Positions 9,877 to 20,078 of a DNA stretch of 37,046 nucleotides are shown piece after piece (position 1 is the first letter of the stretch; the number at the start of each line of letters is the position of its first letter). The notes below the pieces were generated by a model. It made no database searches, had not been told where the DNA came from, and saw only the letters and a program-made list of their open reading frames with translations. Made by a program: the position numbers and the translations under genes. Origin of the DNA: Cylindrodendrum hubeiense (Eukaryota; Ascomycota; Sordariomycetes; Hypocreales; Nectriaceae); the NCBI GenBank assembly GCA_014621425.1, contig JAANBB010000403.1, forward strand, positions 1 through 37,046, written 5' to 3'.

Positions 9877-11213
9877 ACCATCCTTCCAAGAGGAACACGA
9901 CTGCATAACACGGCGCTCCGGACGAGTCATCACTGCATATATCATGACCGCATCGTTTTGACGACTTTCATTTGGCATCAAGGGCTGGCATAGACTTATC
10001 AGGCACCTCATTTTCATGTCACGGCGGGGTTGGACGGCGTTTGTCTGCATTTCTTGATATCCCTTTCTTTCACTCATCAGTAGCAGGGATTATTAATGTA
10101 TCTGGATTTCCTTGTTTCGTACTTAAGGTGTGGGCAGACCACATGATTCCTGTATGTAGAGAGTTTTCTTTTTTTACCCGTCATCCGCCTTGGTCCTTTG
10201 AGGCAAGGAGGTGAGTGCAATCACAACGTGGTTTAAGCGGTATTTTGGATGTTTACCTTGAATGTGATGTGAAACCTCAATTTCCATGTGAACATGTAAT
10301 TGGCACCTCGTAGGTGCTCACGACTGATGTGTTCCATACCTACGTACTACGTGAAGACCAGGCCAGATCTCGGCCGAGAGTCTTGCAACGCTCCCCGCAG
10401 GCAAATCCCGAAACTGAATCGAAGTGGGTTCCGCCGTTCCTTCATCTCCTCCAAGCAGGGTATCCGGGGAGGGGCTAGTTTTGGGAACGATGTTGCGGCA
10501 GGCTATCTATCGGGCTTAGCGCCCATGCCGCTCTTGTTCAGCTTCCTCTTCACGTCCGTCTGATGCCCTGCAGCCCATGCTGGCCATCAACCACATGCCC
10601 AGGGACATTGTCTACAGAGTGAACGGACTACTCAGCATGAAACACAACTGATGAATTCAATTCATGGAAAAGTTTCCCGCAGAAAGGCACAGAGACCCTT
10701 TCGTGTTTGTGCGACACACCAGGATCAAATCACCGCACGTAGCCCATGGCAGATTTCAAGAATATCTGGCAAGGCGCTTCTCTTGGAAGAGCCAGCATCC
10801 CGAACTCCAATTCCACTAACACTCATTTTGACCCAAATCAACCAACCTTGAGGAATAAGGTAGTGAAGATGGCCCCTTTGTAGTACAAGGTCCTGGTAAA
10901 AGCGGCTGGCAGCAGTTGCTTTAAAACCAGTGGGGCAAACTGCGGGACCTCCCGGCGATGGGGCATCTGGCGAAAAAAACGGGCCCCGATTTCAAAGCAC
11001 TTGGTCACGTGTTCTCCCGTCATGTTAGGCAAGACGCGTGAGTGCCTAGTCGTGAACGCGTTCACACAACCCCCCATCTGCTGCTTTCTCCACAGCAGCA
11101 CCGCTTCCAAGTGTTGGACGACCGGGCCAGCATCTCACCATAGCAGTTTGTTCCTACATTGAGCTTCCATCTAAATGTCGACATAGGTGGTGTGGATTGC
11201 TCGACCCTCCACC
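9877..11213. other. 1.3 kb spacer between STS1 and RAD52
   Basis: No coding region is recognised. The first few hundred bases are T-rich, as expected for 3' UTR. A TACCTACGTACTACGTG patch lies near 10338-10354. The last 250 bp contain an E-box and two ACGCGT boxes and are the likely RAD52 promoter. Confidence 0.5.
11006..11061 (+). promoter_or_regulatory. Paired MluI cell-cycle boxes and E-box upstream of RAD52
   Basis: CACGTG lies at 11006-11011, and ACGCGT at 11034-11039 and 11056-11061 (the latter in the palindrome GAACGCGTTC). The two ACGCGT boxes are 22 bp apart and about 153-180 bp before the RAD52 ATG. ACGCGT is the core of the MBF binding site that drives G1/S genes in yeasts, and repair genes are frequent targets. 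Function here is inferred from position. Confidence 0.55.
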
Positions 11214-12895
11214 ATGCCTGCGTAGGTTTCGCGATCTCCTTGTCGCGTACACCTTCACTCTACTGACTGTCACTCCAGCCCAGGTCAACAACACACGGCA
11301 GTGGCCAACCCATTTGAGGAGGCGAAGCCTCGGGTATCAGAATGGACAGCCAAGGAGATTGCCACTATATCAGCTAGGCTTGACAAGCAACTCGGCCCCG
11401 AGTACATCTCAGCGCGTTCCGGTCCTGGTGGCACGAAAGTGCACTACCTCACCGCCGAGAAGTGCATCACACTTGCAAACGAAGTATTTGGGTTTAACGG
11501 ATGGTCTTCCTCGATTCAAAATATCCAAGTCGACTTCGCCGACGAAAACCCCCAAACACAGCGTGTCAGTATCGGCTTGTCGGTCATTGTTCGAATCACG
11601 CTCCGCGATGGGACTTTCCACGAAGATGTCGGATACGGGTCGATCGAGAATGCAAAGGGCAAGGCAATGGCGTTTGAGAAGGCCAAGAAAGAGGGCACCA
11701 CCGACGGGATGAAGCGTGCGTTGAGGAACTTTGGCAACGTGCTTGGGAACTGCATTTACGACAAGGACTTCGTCAAGCAGGTCACCAAGATAAAGGCCGA
11801 ACCAGTAAAGAGGTTTGACCAAGACAACCTCCATCGCCACTCCGACTTTGTCAAGCGAGACGTTGTTCGGGCGGCACCAACCACAACCATCACCATGGCT
11901 AAGGCGGTCCCGGCAATTAAGGCGGAGCCAGCTGCCGCAGTCACGGATTCATTTGAGGACTTTCTCGGAGGTATGCTATCTTCGGATGGGTTTGAGGAAA
12001 TCGAGGCTGAATGTTTGTAGAGCTCGACGAGGCCGACTTCTGTGTCCCAGAAGACGACCACCCTGACGAAATTATGTTGTCCACATCTATCATCGGACAA
12101 GCTCCGAGCGAGAGACCTGCCAACAACGCCAACCGCCAACCAGTGCAGCAACCTGCCCATCAACCGAACAGATCATTTTCCGGGGGGGGTATGAATCGCC
12201 CACCTCAAACACCGAACCAAGCCCAACCACCACGTCCTGGACCTTCGAACGCTGGTCAACAGCCAAGTCGACCTCAGCCTGCTCCATTAGCTCGAACAAC
12301 AACCCCGAACCAATCCGGAGGCCCCCGCCCACCACCGCCTGGTCCTCAGACTGGAAATGTTCCAGAGCCTGTTGGCTTCTTCTCCGCCCGAGCGGTCAAT
12401 CAGCTGCCCGAGTCTAACATCCAAGGGTCGACTAATGCTCGTCTTTCATTGCCCCAGGGGCAACAGGCGTTCAACCCCAAGGCCGAGAGCCCTTCTATCC
12501 GAAAGACCCCAGGCATCGATCACTCGTCCTCCAAACCCCTCTCGAGAAGCGGCCAGCATGTTCCACCAACAAGCAGTCAGGCATCTGCTGAGCCGCAGCG
12601 AAACGCTGGCGGCTTCACACCTGTCCGCCCATCTTTTCCCAGCTCCCAGGGTGCTCGGGGAAGCATGGTGAACCCTTCACTTGACCAAACCCGTCGGATA
12701 GGGGCGCCAGGCGGGCCGGGTAGCCCGCTCGGGAATAGGGGATCGTATAAGCCACCGACAATGAAACGGCCGCCTCCTGGAGACGCCAACGGTGGGAGAC
12801 CCCCACTAGCTGACCTCCCGGCGAATGGAAGTGGCACGACTACTGGTGTGTCAACAGTCAATGGCTTGGAAGCGAAAAGGCAGAAGACGGCGTAG
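11214..12895 (+). CDS. RAD52: RAD52 recombination mediator, three exons, 524 aa
   Basis: The exons are 11214-11221 (8 nt: ATG CCT GC), 11279-11970 and 12021-12895. The introns are 57 bp (GTAGGT...CAG) and 50 bp (GTATGC...GTAG). The joined N-terminus MPAPGQQHTAVANPFEEAKP matches the fungal Rad52 start. Residues ~20-180 form the conserved Rad52/Rad22 annealing domain, with LGPEYIS, KVHYLTAEKCI, NEVFGFNGWSSSI, GLSVIVRITLRDGT, HEDVGYGSIENAKGKA and KEGTTDGMKRALRNFGNVLGNCIYDK. Intron 2 falls in FLGELDEADF. The C-terminal half is Pro/Gln/Ser-rich and disordered, as in other fungal Rad52 proteins, where it binds RPA and Rad51. It acts in the nucleus in homologous recombination and single-strand annealing. 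The open frame at 11301 begins with GTG, so the true start must lie upstream; the 8-nt exon supplies it. It ends in a short basic KRQK tail. Confidence 0.95.
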
Positions 12896-13378
12896 TTTAT
12901 GAACTGGGAATTGGGACGACACGGAATGGGATGAATTGGAGGAGTACGGCGTATGGCATCGTGGACAGCTAAACGTGTCTGTCTGGAGCTCAGGTTTGGG
13001 ACAAATTTGCGAATGATGGCAAGCATTGCTAGATATCTGTTTTAGTCAAACGCCCGAATTGGGTGACTTTAGCTGTGTGAATGACGCAAACATTGCGGCT
13101 CTTGGTAATATTATCTCCGGGATGGAATGTGAAACCGGATGGTGTCTGCATCTCGTACATTTAATTCTCCTAAATCTACATATGTACAGGGTCGAGTCCG
13201 TCCGGAGAAAATACATGCTGTTATTCAACGCCAATATTTATTCCCCAGCAGGACATAATGACTAAGGACACTTGAATAATAACATGGCCTTTAACAGGAG
13301 ATTTGGATCCGAAAAGTGGCTTCTTAAACGTACAACCGTCGTGAGTGAGTAGGTAGCGATTAGACTCTCCCGCCCAAC
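12896..13378. other. Convergent 3' regions of RAD52 and the MGR3-like gene
   Basis: The 483 bp between two stop codons on opposite strands are AT-richer than the flanking genes and hold both 3' UTRs and polyadenylation signals. No gene is recognised. Confidence 0.5.
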
Positions 13379-15011
13379 TCATGGCTTCTTCGCGCCTAGG
13401 TTTGCGAGACCGCTGCGGGCCTGCTTGGCAGCATGAGGGAAATCAAGCTCTTTGCTCATCTCAATGCACTGATTGTACTTCTTGCGAGCGAGCTCGGTAT
13501 TGCCCATCATGGCGGCGACGTCACCCCAGTTACAGAGAGCAACAACGCAGGCCTCGTCGCACTCGGGGGTATGGTCGTCGCCCTTGACGTCTTTGGCGTG
13601 AAGGTAGGCGTTCTCGGACCAGTTCAGGGCGGCCTCGAGGCAATCCTTGCGGGTGGTGGGCATGGCCGGTTCGTGAAGCTCGCCGATGGCTTCGGAGGGC
13701 TGGATGGCGAGGGTCGGGGTGAAAATGGGATGCTGGGCGAAGGTGGCCGCCAGGTTGTTCATAATGACGGCGCGGTGGCAGGGCATTTCGCAGAGGCGTA
13801 GGGCCTGGAAGAAGAGAGGGATGGCGAGATGGAACTGCGACTTGCTCTCATAGTCACGACCGAGGGACTCTATGGCGCCGCCCGTCTCCTCGGGGGAGAG
13901 CCAGTCGCCTTCGTGTTCCTTGACGCCCTCAGTCTTGCGCCGGCGGAACTCATTCAGAGCGGTCTCGACTGCCCAGATCAGATGCTTTTGAGAGTTGTCT
14001 GGGTCGAGGACATGCTCGTCCGAGTAGAGCTCTCCAAGCTTGACAGACGTTCCAATGGCTTTGGCGAGAAGTCGTCTCCGCTTGTGCCAGAGGTTTTCGG
14101 GCACGAAATCGTCATCAGTCTGGTCGGCAGATGCCGCTTCAGCCTCCTTGTTGGCCTCGGTTGTCTCGGTTGCCTCTACCTGCTTCGGTGCAGGGGTGAG
14201 CAGTTTTCCGGCGCTGTCGATCTTGCCGTCGCGGACCGACTGCTCCATGACGTCAACCCACCTCTTGAGATCTCCCAACACCGACTCAAGAACGTGGAGA
14301 GTGCCATCGTAATTGCCAATCTTTTGTAGCCAGTACGAGGTCTGGATTCGAATGCCGAGAACTTCGTCGGAAAAGGGATCCAAGCCGTGGTCGGCACACT
14401 GCTCCATGGCGCGCTTGTAATACTTGAGGGCCAGTTCAGGGTCGGGATTGATGTTGGTGTAATAGAGGGCGCGTCGCAGGGAGTTGGCAATGGGCTTTGG
14501 GTATCTCGTGAATTGGAGGTGGTAGAAGTAGGTGAAGTAGAGTTTGGCAGTGTAGCCAGCCATGATGCCAATGACGAGCAGGCTGTTCAGATTAGCTACA
14601 AGAAGAATAAGGAGAGTGAATAGTTCCATACATTGCCAATGCAAATGCGGTAGTTCCAGGGCTTTGGCGGAATGCCGTCTTGATGCCGGTTGGACTCACG
14701 GCGGTCATGAGACTTCGAAGACCAGCGCCAAGGGCACGTCCGGCGAACTTGCGAAATGTGATTGGGGGCAGGGAAGCCTGCTGCTTCCTAGGCAGCTGGT
14801 TCTGCTTGTCGGAGAGCTCCTTGTCGGCGGCATTCCTGGAGGAATTGGTCTGAAATCGTCGCTGTACGGGGCCGGGTCGGAGGGGTACGACGGCGCGGAT
14901 GTGGATGGCGGCAGAGTGCGACCGGAGGTGGATGGTCAGCACGCCGGAGGCGGCATGCCGGAGACATTGGCCGCGGACAGGCCGCAGCGAGGCGACGGCC
15001 GAGACGGACAT
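13379..15011 (-). CDS. Mitochondrial TPR protein, MGR3-like i-AAA protease adaptor, 527 aa
   Basis: Exon 1 is 15011-14632, the intron 14631-14583 (49 bp, GTATGG...ACAG), and exon 2 is 14582-13379. The N-terminus is Arg/Ser-rich with almost no acidic residues (MSVSAVASLRPVRGQCLRH), a typical mitochondrial presequence. A membrane segment spans about residues 119-140 and is completed across the intron (FALAI|LLVIGIMAGY). Downstream are tetratricopeptide-type helices: NPDPELALKYYKRAMEQC, a YWLQKIGNYDGTLHVLE helix, HLAIPLFFQALRLCE and NTELARKKYNQCIEMSKEL. A presequence, one membrane segment and matrix- or intermembrane-space-facing TPRs match yeast Mgr3, which with Mgr1 delivers substrates to the i-AAA protease Yme1. 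The start was placed at 15011 because the longer open frame begins with TTG. Coding and mitochondrial targeting are firm; the Mgr3 equivalence is moderate. Confidence 0.87.
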
Positions 15012-15350
15012 GGCGGGCAAGCCGATGTTGGGGGGTTGAAGAAGGGCGAAGCTGAGGATTTTCGAGGCAGAAGTCGACGGCGATGCGATATAGTCGTAAA
15101 GTGCTGTAGTGCGTCAGTCCGTTGACTTGCGAAGGGGAGCACGGGCCGGCTCGGAGAATTGTGGGGCTGAGGAGTAACGAAAAGCGTGCATTGGCAGGCC
15201 CGGCTTTGCTAATCGTCTCGTGTGTGTTTTGTCGGCCGAGGCTTTAGGGGGGTTTTGGTGGGGGAGCAAGCTCATGACGGAACCGGCACCCGCTTCTCAT
15301 CTCTCACAAACACAATACGCAACCTTCAACTTCATCATCACGTCGTAAAA
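15012..15350. promoter_or_regulatory. Shared bidirectional promoter, MGR3-like / DAP1-like
   Basis: 339 bp separate two divergent ATGs. The spacer contains one CCAAT box in reverse orientation (ATTGG, 15190-15194) and a pyrimidine/A-rich stretch just before the plus-strand ATG (CGTCGTAAAAATG). Both genes serve haem- or mitochondria-linked functions, so shared HAP-complex control is possible but unproven. Confidence 0.5.
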
Positions 15351-16016
15351 ATGTCGGGAAAATTTGAGCCCAAGGTCCCGGTGACCCTGGCCGAGCCCAA
15401 GGGGGATCTCGTCTCTGCCGAGGAGCTGGCCAAGTCCAACGGTGCGTCAACATCAATGCCAACGTCAACGTCAACGTCAACGTCAACCCCGCCATCGTCA
15501 TCTTCAAGCGATTGATGCGATCGATGGGGCTCCATGTTTATGAACTGCACGCAATGGGCTCGGGCTGACTGTAATCCAAGGAGCCGATGGTGGAAAGTGC
15601 TACGTTGCCATCAAGGTATGCTTTCTCTCATCTTCCCTCGTCGCTCCCACGCGCAGCAGCTAATCGAGAAACAGGGCAAGGTCTACGACGTCTCTGGCAA
15701 CAAGGCCTACCAACCCGGAGGATCATACAACGGTAATGCCTCGCCCATCCAGATTCACAGTCACCCTAACACCAACTATCATGATTCATTGCATAGCTTC
15801 ATTTCGTCCGAGGACACTCACTGACGTTCCGCAGTCTTCGCTGGCAAAGACGCCTCTAGGGCCCTGGGCAAGACGTCCACCAAGCCCGAGGATGCCCGCC
15901 CCGAATGGGAGGACCTGAGCGACAAGGAGAAAGCCGTGTTGAACGACTGGGATACCTTCTTCTCGAAGCGGTATAACGTCGTTGGGTTTGTCGAGGGCGC
16001 CACAAACAGGGATTGA
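15351..16016 (+). CDS. DAP1: DAP1/PGRMC-like haem-binding (MAPR, cytochrome b5 fold) protein, four exons, 121 aa
   Basis: The exons are 15351-15441, 15581-15615 (35 nt), 15675-15732 and 15835-16016. The introns are 139, 59 and 102 bp, all GT...AG with CTGAC/CTAAT branch sites. The spliced protein reads MSGKFEPKVPVTLAEPKGDL, then KCYVAIKGKVYDVSGNKAY, PGGSYNVFAGKDASRALGK and FFSKRYNVVGFVEG. This is the membrane-associated progesterone receptor (MAPR) family. Tyr60 in GGSYNVFAG aligns with the axial haem-ligand tyrosine of PGRMC1, and Tyr46 and Tyr54 are also conserved. It lacks the bis-His motif of true cytochrome b5. Yeast Dap1 binds haem and supports the P450 Erg11 in ergosterol synthesis. 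No N-terminal membrane segment is visible, so this is a short soluble form. It shares a promoter region with the MGR3-like gene. Confidence 0.92.
15461..15487 (+). repeat. AACGTC hexamer repeat in DAP1 intron 1
   Basis: Four perfect AACGTC units followed by a partial unit lie inside intron 1 (15442-15580). They explain the unusual length of that intron compared with its neighbours and the Thr/Ser reading of the unspliced frame. Confidence 0.85.
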
Positions 16017-16845
16017 CTAGCCGAGGCCTGTCCTACCGACAACGTCAAGCTGTGAACGCATGCCGTCACGACCATCTTTCCGGTTCATTCTCTTCAGTCT
16101 CTGGCTTCCCTGCGCAAATGAATTCTCCGCTGCTGTGAATTTGTGTTATCATAACCTCCGAGCGCAAGACGTTTAATGCTCCGAATGTCATGGCTTCAAC
16201 AACCTTCTCATACCTCACGTTATCCTGGTCTATGGAAAGATTCCCTCCCCGTCCCAATTCCCTGGAGGGTATTTGCGGTGCTTTCTACGGGTTTCTTCAG
16301 CCCACAAATCAAGCAGCATGTCTCAAAGCCTTTCGACAAGCGGGCTGCCCCCATCTTGACCGTTCCACGGCGCTCTCGTAACACTGCCCCCCGCGCACCA
16401 TGGTGACTTCGTGCTACCGTAGTTAGTACATGCGGCCTCCAAAGCCCATTTCTCCTGCATTTATCTTCATTACAGAGTTCGATCTGTACAGGCCCTAGGC
16501 CAGCTGCGACCAGCTGTTGATTCTCCTTTTCCATGCGGACAATGAGCTTGTGTGGCTCTCAGTGATGCCAATGATGCTGAGTCGCGGTCACAGCTTATTG
16601 CAGAAACAAAGGCAAATTTAAGAAGAGTTCTATTGCAGCTTGGTGATATGACGTAAATCATGAGAGTGTCTGATCCACCTCCACCCGTGTTTTCCCCATC
16701 CCATCATGAAATCGTTATGAATGAGCAATACAATACAGAAACACACTATAAGACCCATTAAGGCCACCAGATAGTATCTATACCTGAGCAATCCCTAGAC
16801 CATCTTTCGCCACAAAGGCCTTCCGCCCCAGCTCACCATCCCCAA
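16017..16845. other. 829-bp convergent spacer, no gene recognised
   Basis: It contains the 3' ends of the DAP1-like gene and of the small Cys/His protein gene. Open frames up to about 104 codons near 16220-16534 have no domain or splice support. Confidence 0.45.
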
Positions 16846-17076
16846 CTATTTCGAGTCATACTTGTCGTCAAACTGAGAGCCCTCGTGGCCGGTCATCTCG
16901 ACAGTGAGCACCGCATTCTTGCAATCCTCACAAGCCCCGGATTGGCGCCACGAATTTCGCAATGTCTTGACGCCAAAGCACTGGTGGTTCGGGTCGTTGC
17001 GGGCAAAGTGGCAATATGACTTCAGGCGAACCGTGTAGTGGTCGCAGGTAAAGCGGAATTCTTCAAAGTCGCACAT
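16846..17076 (-). CDS. Small Cys/His-rich conserved-type protein, 76 aa
   Basis: The 76-residue protein starts MCDFEEFRFTCDHYTVRLKS. Cys and His fall at C2, C11-x-H13, C22-H23, H31, C33 and C49-x2-C52, with YCHFARNDPNHQCFGVK as the most ordered part. The CxH...CH...HxC...CxxC spacing suggests a small zinc-binding fold. No signal peptide or membrane segment is present, so it is probably intracellular. I recall similar short proteins as uncharacterised in other filamentous ascomycetes, but I cannot name a family. I chose ATG 17076; the longer frame to 17103 begins with TTG. Upstream, GTAAGT at 17167 with CTAAC and TATAG ending at 17131 could be a 37-bp 5' UTR intron, which would be very short. 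The sequence is more complex than chance frames nearby. Confidence 0.65.
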   Translation of the reverse strand: MCDFEEFRFTCDHYTVRLKSYCHFARNDPNHQCFGVKTLRNSWRQSGACEDCKNAVLTVEMTGHEGSQFDDKYDSK

Positions 17077-18535
17077 TGTGTATTGTTGGACGATAGATTT
17101 CAAGGGCTTGAGACAATTATGTCAACGGGACTATACGAGAAATTGGGTGTTAGGAGCAGCTACTTACTTGTAGTTGGGATCAATGTCACTTGTTGCAAGA
17201 TGGTCGAGTATAGCAAGTGATATGAGAGGTTAGGTAATAATAGGAACTTGGTTCTGTCTACTTCAAATGATTGAGATAAATAAAAAAAGAAGTCAGATCG
17301 AAGAGACTACTATGGGGCTCAGCCGACCTTTTATAGGAGAGCACATATCCTAATAATCGTGGCAAACGGTATGAATGCTATAATGAAGCTAGTCGGGGAG
17401 ACAAGAACGTCGTATTCACTCGCTACCCTTGAGATCCAATCAAGACTGATTTCATACGCACCTGAATGCAAGTACTCGATAGATCCAAGGGGGTTGAAGC
17501 AAGTAAATCATCTCGTTTTGCACAAAAGCCTCGCCACGCATGAGAACTGACCCCTGTTTCCTACTAGAACGAGCGATCCGCATAGGATGTAGGCAGATAT
17601 CCGAGGGAAATAGCGCGATATGGTAACAAGACCCCAGGTTTGATGTTTCACAGTGCTTATAAGCGCAATAATCCATGCTTGATATTGTGGGAGTCATTAA
17701 ACATGACCCTGGGGACATCCAGGGCCTACAGCATGCCACGTAGGTCGTGTTTGCCTTTAGCAGTGAATCGGCGTTTGGCGGCTGAGACAGCTACATTGGA
17801 ACTGTTTGGGAGACAGACATACAAGGCAGCTTTGAAAGTATAGCATTGGTGGTGACATTCGAGGGCCAGGAGTCTGTGATCGGCAGCAATTCTCTGACGC
17901 TAATATTCCCCTCGCGCAGGGGTTTCTGCTTAAACCTGGAGAAAAGACGGCACGGAGCAGAGGCCTGCGACTCAGCTGCCAGACGACACTTACGCGGCAG
18001 AGATATATCTACACGGTGCCCATACTAGTCCTCGGAGACAACAAAGTGTGGGGAGGCGTTAGGATGCAAACCCGGGATTGCAGGATATCCAGCTACCCGG
18101 TTTTCCAAGACATTGTTCAAACGACGACCTTGTGTCCGATCCAGATCGGATCTACCATAGGCCCAGGGAAACGGAGTGGCGGCGAAGCTGAGTTCCGAGG
18201 GACTTTGACAGGCTGGACAGATTGTATGGCGCTGACACGGGACGGCAACTTGCAGACGGGCTGACAAAGCCGGCCACTCAATGGGCACTTCGACTCATGG
18301 ACTCGAGTTAAATTCTGCCCGGCAAAGTAATCAGAGACTGAAAAAGCGGACAGCGTGGAGGGAGAGAAGTGGGAACAAAATATGAGTGGCTGCAGGACGC
18401 CGCAAGCAAAAGCTCCTTTCCGTGCGTAGAAGCCCTTCAGCTTCAAACTATCGGAGGGAAGTCGCATTAAACTAATGCCTGGATCCATACTCCGAAGTAG
18501 CCAAGGCAGCGTGCCTTAGCATCGAATTTTTCTAC

Positions 18536-18600
18536 CCCGTAGTAGGTACATTAGGTATCTAGGTAGGTAAGGTAGGTAGAGGTAGTCGGGTACCTCTAGC
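18536..18600. repeat. TAGGTA motif cluster
   Basis: A run of TAGGTA/TAGGTAGG units with interruptions (GTAGGTACATTAGGTA and onward), ending in GGGTACCTCTAG. Related clusters lie at 18904-18918, 19538-19558 and 24966-25047. Confidence 0.75.
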
Positions 18601-18903
18601 CAGGGAAGCCGTGGCACGTCATCAAAGGGCGGAGAGACTGAGAGCAAACTGGAGGAACCACTCGGCCAGGGTTTGACACTGGTAGAAAAGGGGATAAAAG
18701 GGGGTGACCATCAGGGTGGAATGGCCCTTGAGATCAGTGCCAGGTCGATGCCAGGCCGATGCCAGACCAAAGTGCAACCAACAAAGAAGGTTCTATTCGG
18801 TCCCCGCAAGGCATTGCTAGGCTTGCAGGGGGCGGGCGTTGGGATAAGCCGGAAGCCCCTTGTTCGTGACGCGAGCGGAGGTTCAAGTAAAGCATCTACT
18901 ACA

Positions 18904-18918
18904 TAGGTAGGTAGGTAG
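18904..18918. repeat. TAGGTAGGTAGGTAG cluster
   Basis: A 4-bp-periodic TAGG run, the same motif family as at 18536-18600. Confidence 0.7.
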
Positions 18919-19537
18919 TGGGATTGATCGCAGATGGCTGCCCCCCGAGTGGGCGGCGTCGACGAGAAGCAAATGGCAAAGAACCGAGGCGAGATGGGTT
19001 GCAATAGGGAGATGGATGGTGTGCTGAGAGAGCTACCTGCCTGTACGGAGTAAGTAGGTATGTGGTGCTCGAGATCAAATGGGTGTTCATGGGGGGCAGT
19101 TGGATGGGTGCAATGGGAGGGGAGGCATGAGGGCACTAGTGTGGCGTTAGAAAAGAAAATAGCATTCGAATAGTATAATATCTACGTCACTCGTTCGAGT
19201 CGCGAATCCCGAGTCTCGAGTCGGGGGAGTCGGGGGAGTCGGGTACCATCAACGAGGCATCGCAGTCGCAGTCACAGTCGCAGACGCGCAGAGTGTAGTC
19301 TGTACAGATGCGCACAGGCGGTGCACTGGTACATTGCGCATTGCACATGCGCTCCTCGGTAGGGGGAAAACGGCGGTGAATTGGTCAGAGACCGGGTTGG
19401 GATGTGCACGTTTGTCACAAATGTGTTGATTCGCGACCGTGATGGATGTCGCGGATGCGCGCAAAAGTGCGACGGCGATGCGCTTCCCGGTGGTTCGCAA
19501 AAGTGATGCTCCCACCATGTGAGACGCAAGATTAGTT

Positions 19538-19558
19538 ATAGGTAGGTACCTAGGTAGT
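19538..19558. repeat. TAGGTAGGTACCTAGGTAG cluster
   Basis: The motif is nearly palindromic around GGTACC, so both strands carry TAGGTA/TACCTA half-sites. Confidence 0.7.
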
Positions 19559-20015
19559 GAGCGTTTTTGGCTTGGCTGCCTCGCGGTTGCCTTACGGCTG
19601 CCTTGCAGCTCACCGACGCGAGAGTGTGGCAGAGAGGGTGGAACATGGGCCTCTGATTGGCCCGACGCCCCTAACACAAGGAAAGAGCGGGCGAAAGCGA
19701 GGTGGGCCGGAGCGTGATGGGCCGCTTGGGACGCCCGGGACGCCTTCTGGGCTGCTGGGCGGCGCCGTCCTGGCCATGGCATGTAGGATTGCCCAAACAC
19801 TTCCGTCATTGTCAGTTCGCATCCCCGTTCCATGAGCTTTTCCTCGTCTCATCCCCCTCGTCTCCCTCGTCTCCCGCGTCTCTCTCATCACCTCGTGCAT
19901 TTGCACTGCCATCGCTGCTCCGTCCGTTCATCGCTCCGACGTGGCAGGACCTCGGCCTGTAACCACCCTGGCCGGCTCTTGACGACTTGCGTGCATCCCA
20001 CATTGCGAACTTGCG

Positions 20016-20078
20016 AACCACCACCACCACCACTACCACCACCACTACCTCCACCACTACCTCCACCACCACCAACCA
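20016..20078 (+). repeat. CCA/CTA triplet repeat
   Basis: Mostly ACC triplets interrupted by ACT and CTC. It reads poly-Thr or poly-Pro on one strand and poly-Val/Gly on the other, and accounts for several spurious small frames. Confidence 0.85.

Noticed and set aside
12011..12020. Independent gene starting at the ATG at 12011 downstream of RAD52
   Set aside because: A 50-bp intron (11971-12020) joins it in frame to the Rad52 annealing domain and restores the family sequence FLGELDEADF.
13190..13215. Possible tRNA B-box (GGGTCGAGTCC)
   Set aside because: No matching acceptor stem, A-box or cloverleaf could be drawn around it.
8862..17076. Housekeeping genes considered as a functional cluster or operon-like unit
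   Set aside because: Orientations are mixed, each gene has its own promoter space, and the functions belong to separate pathways.
17200..18000. AT-richer stretch considered as a decayed, RIP-mutated transposon
   Set aside because: The base bias is mild and no terminal repeats, duplicated target sites or transposase fragments are visible.
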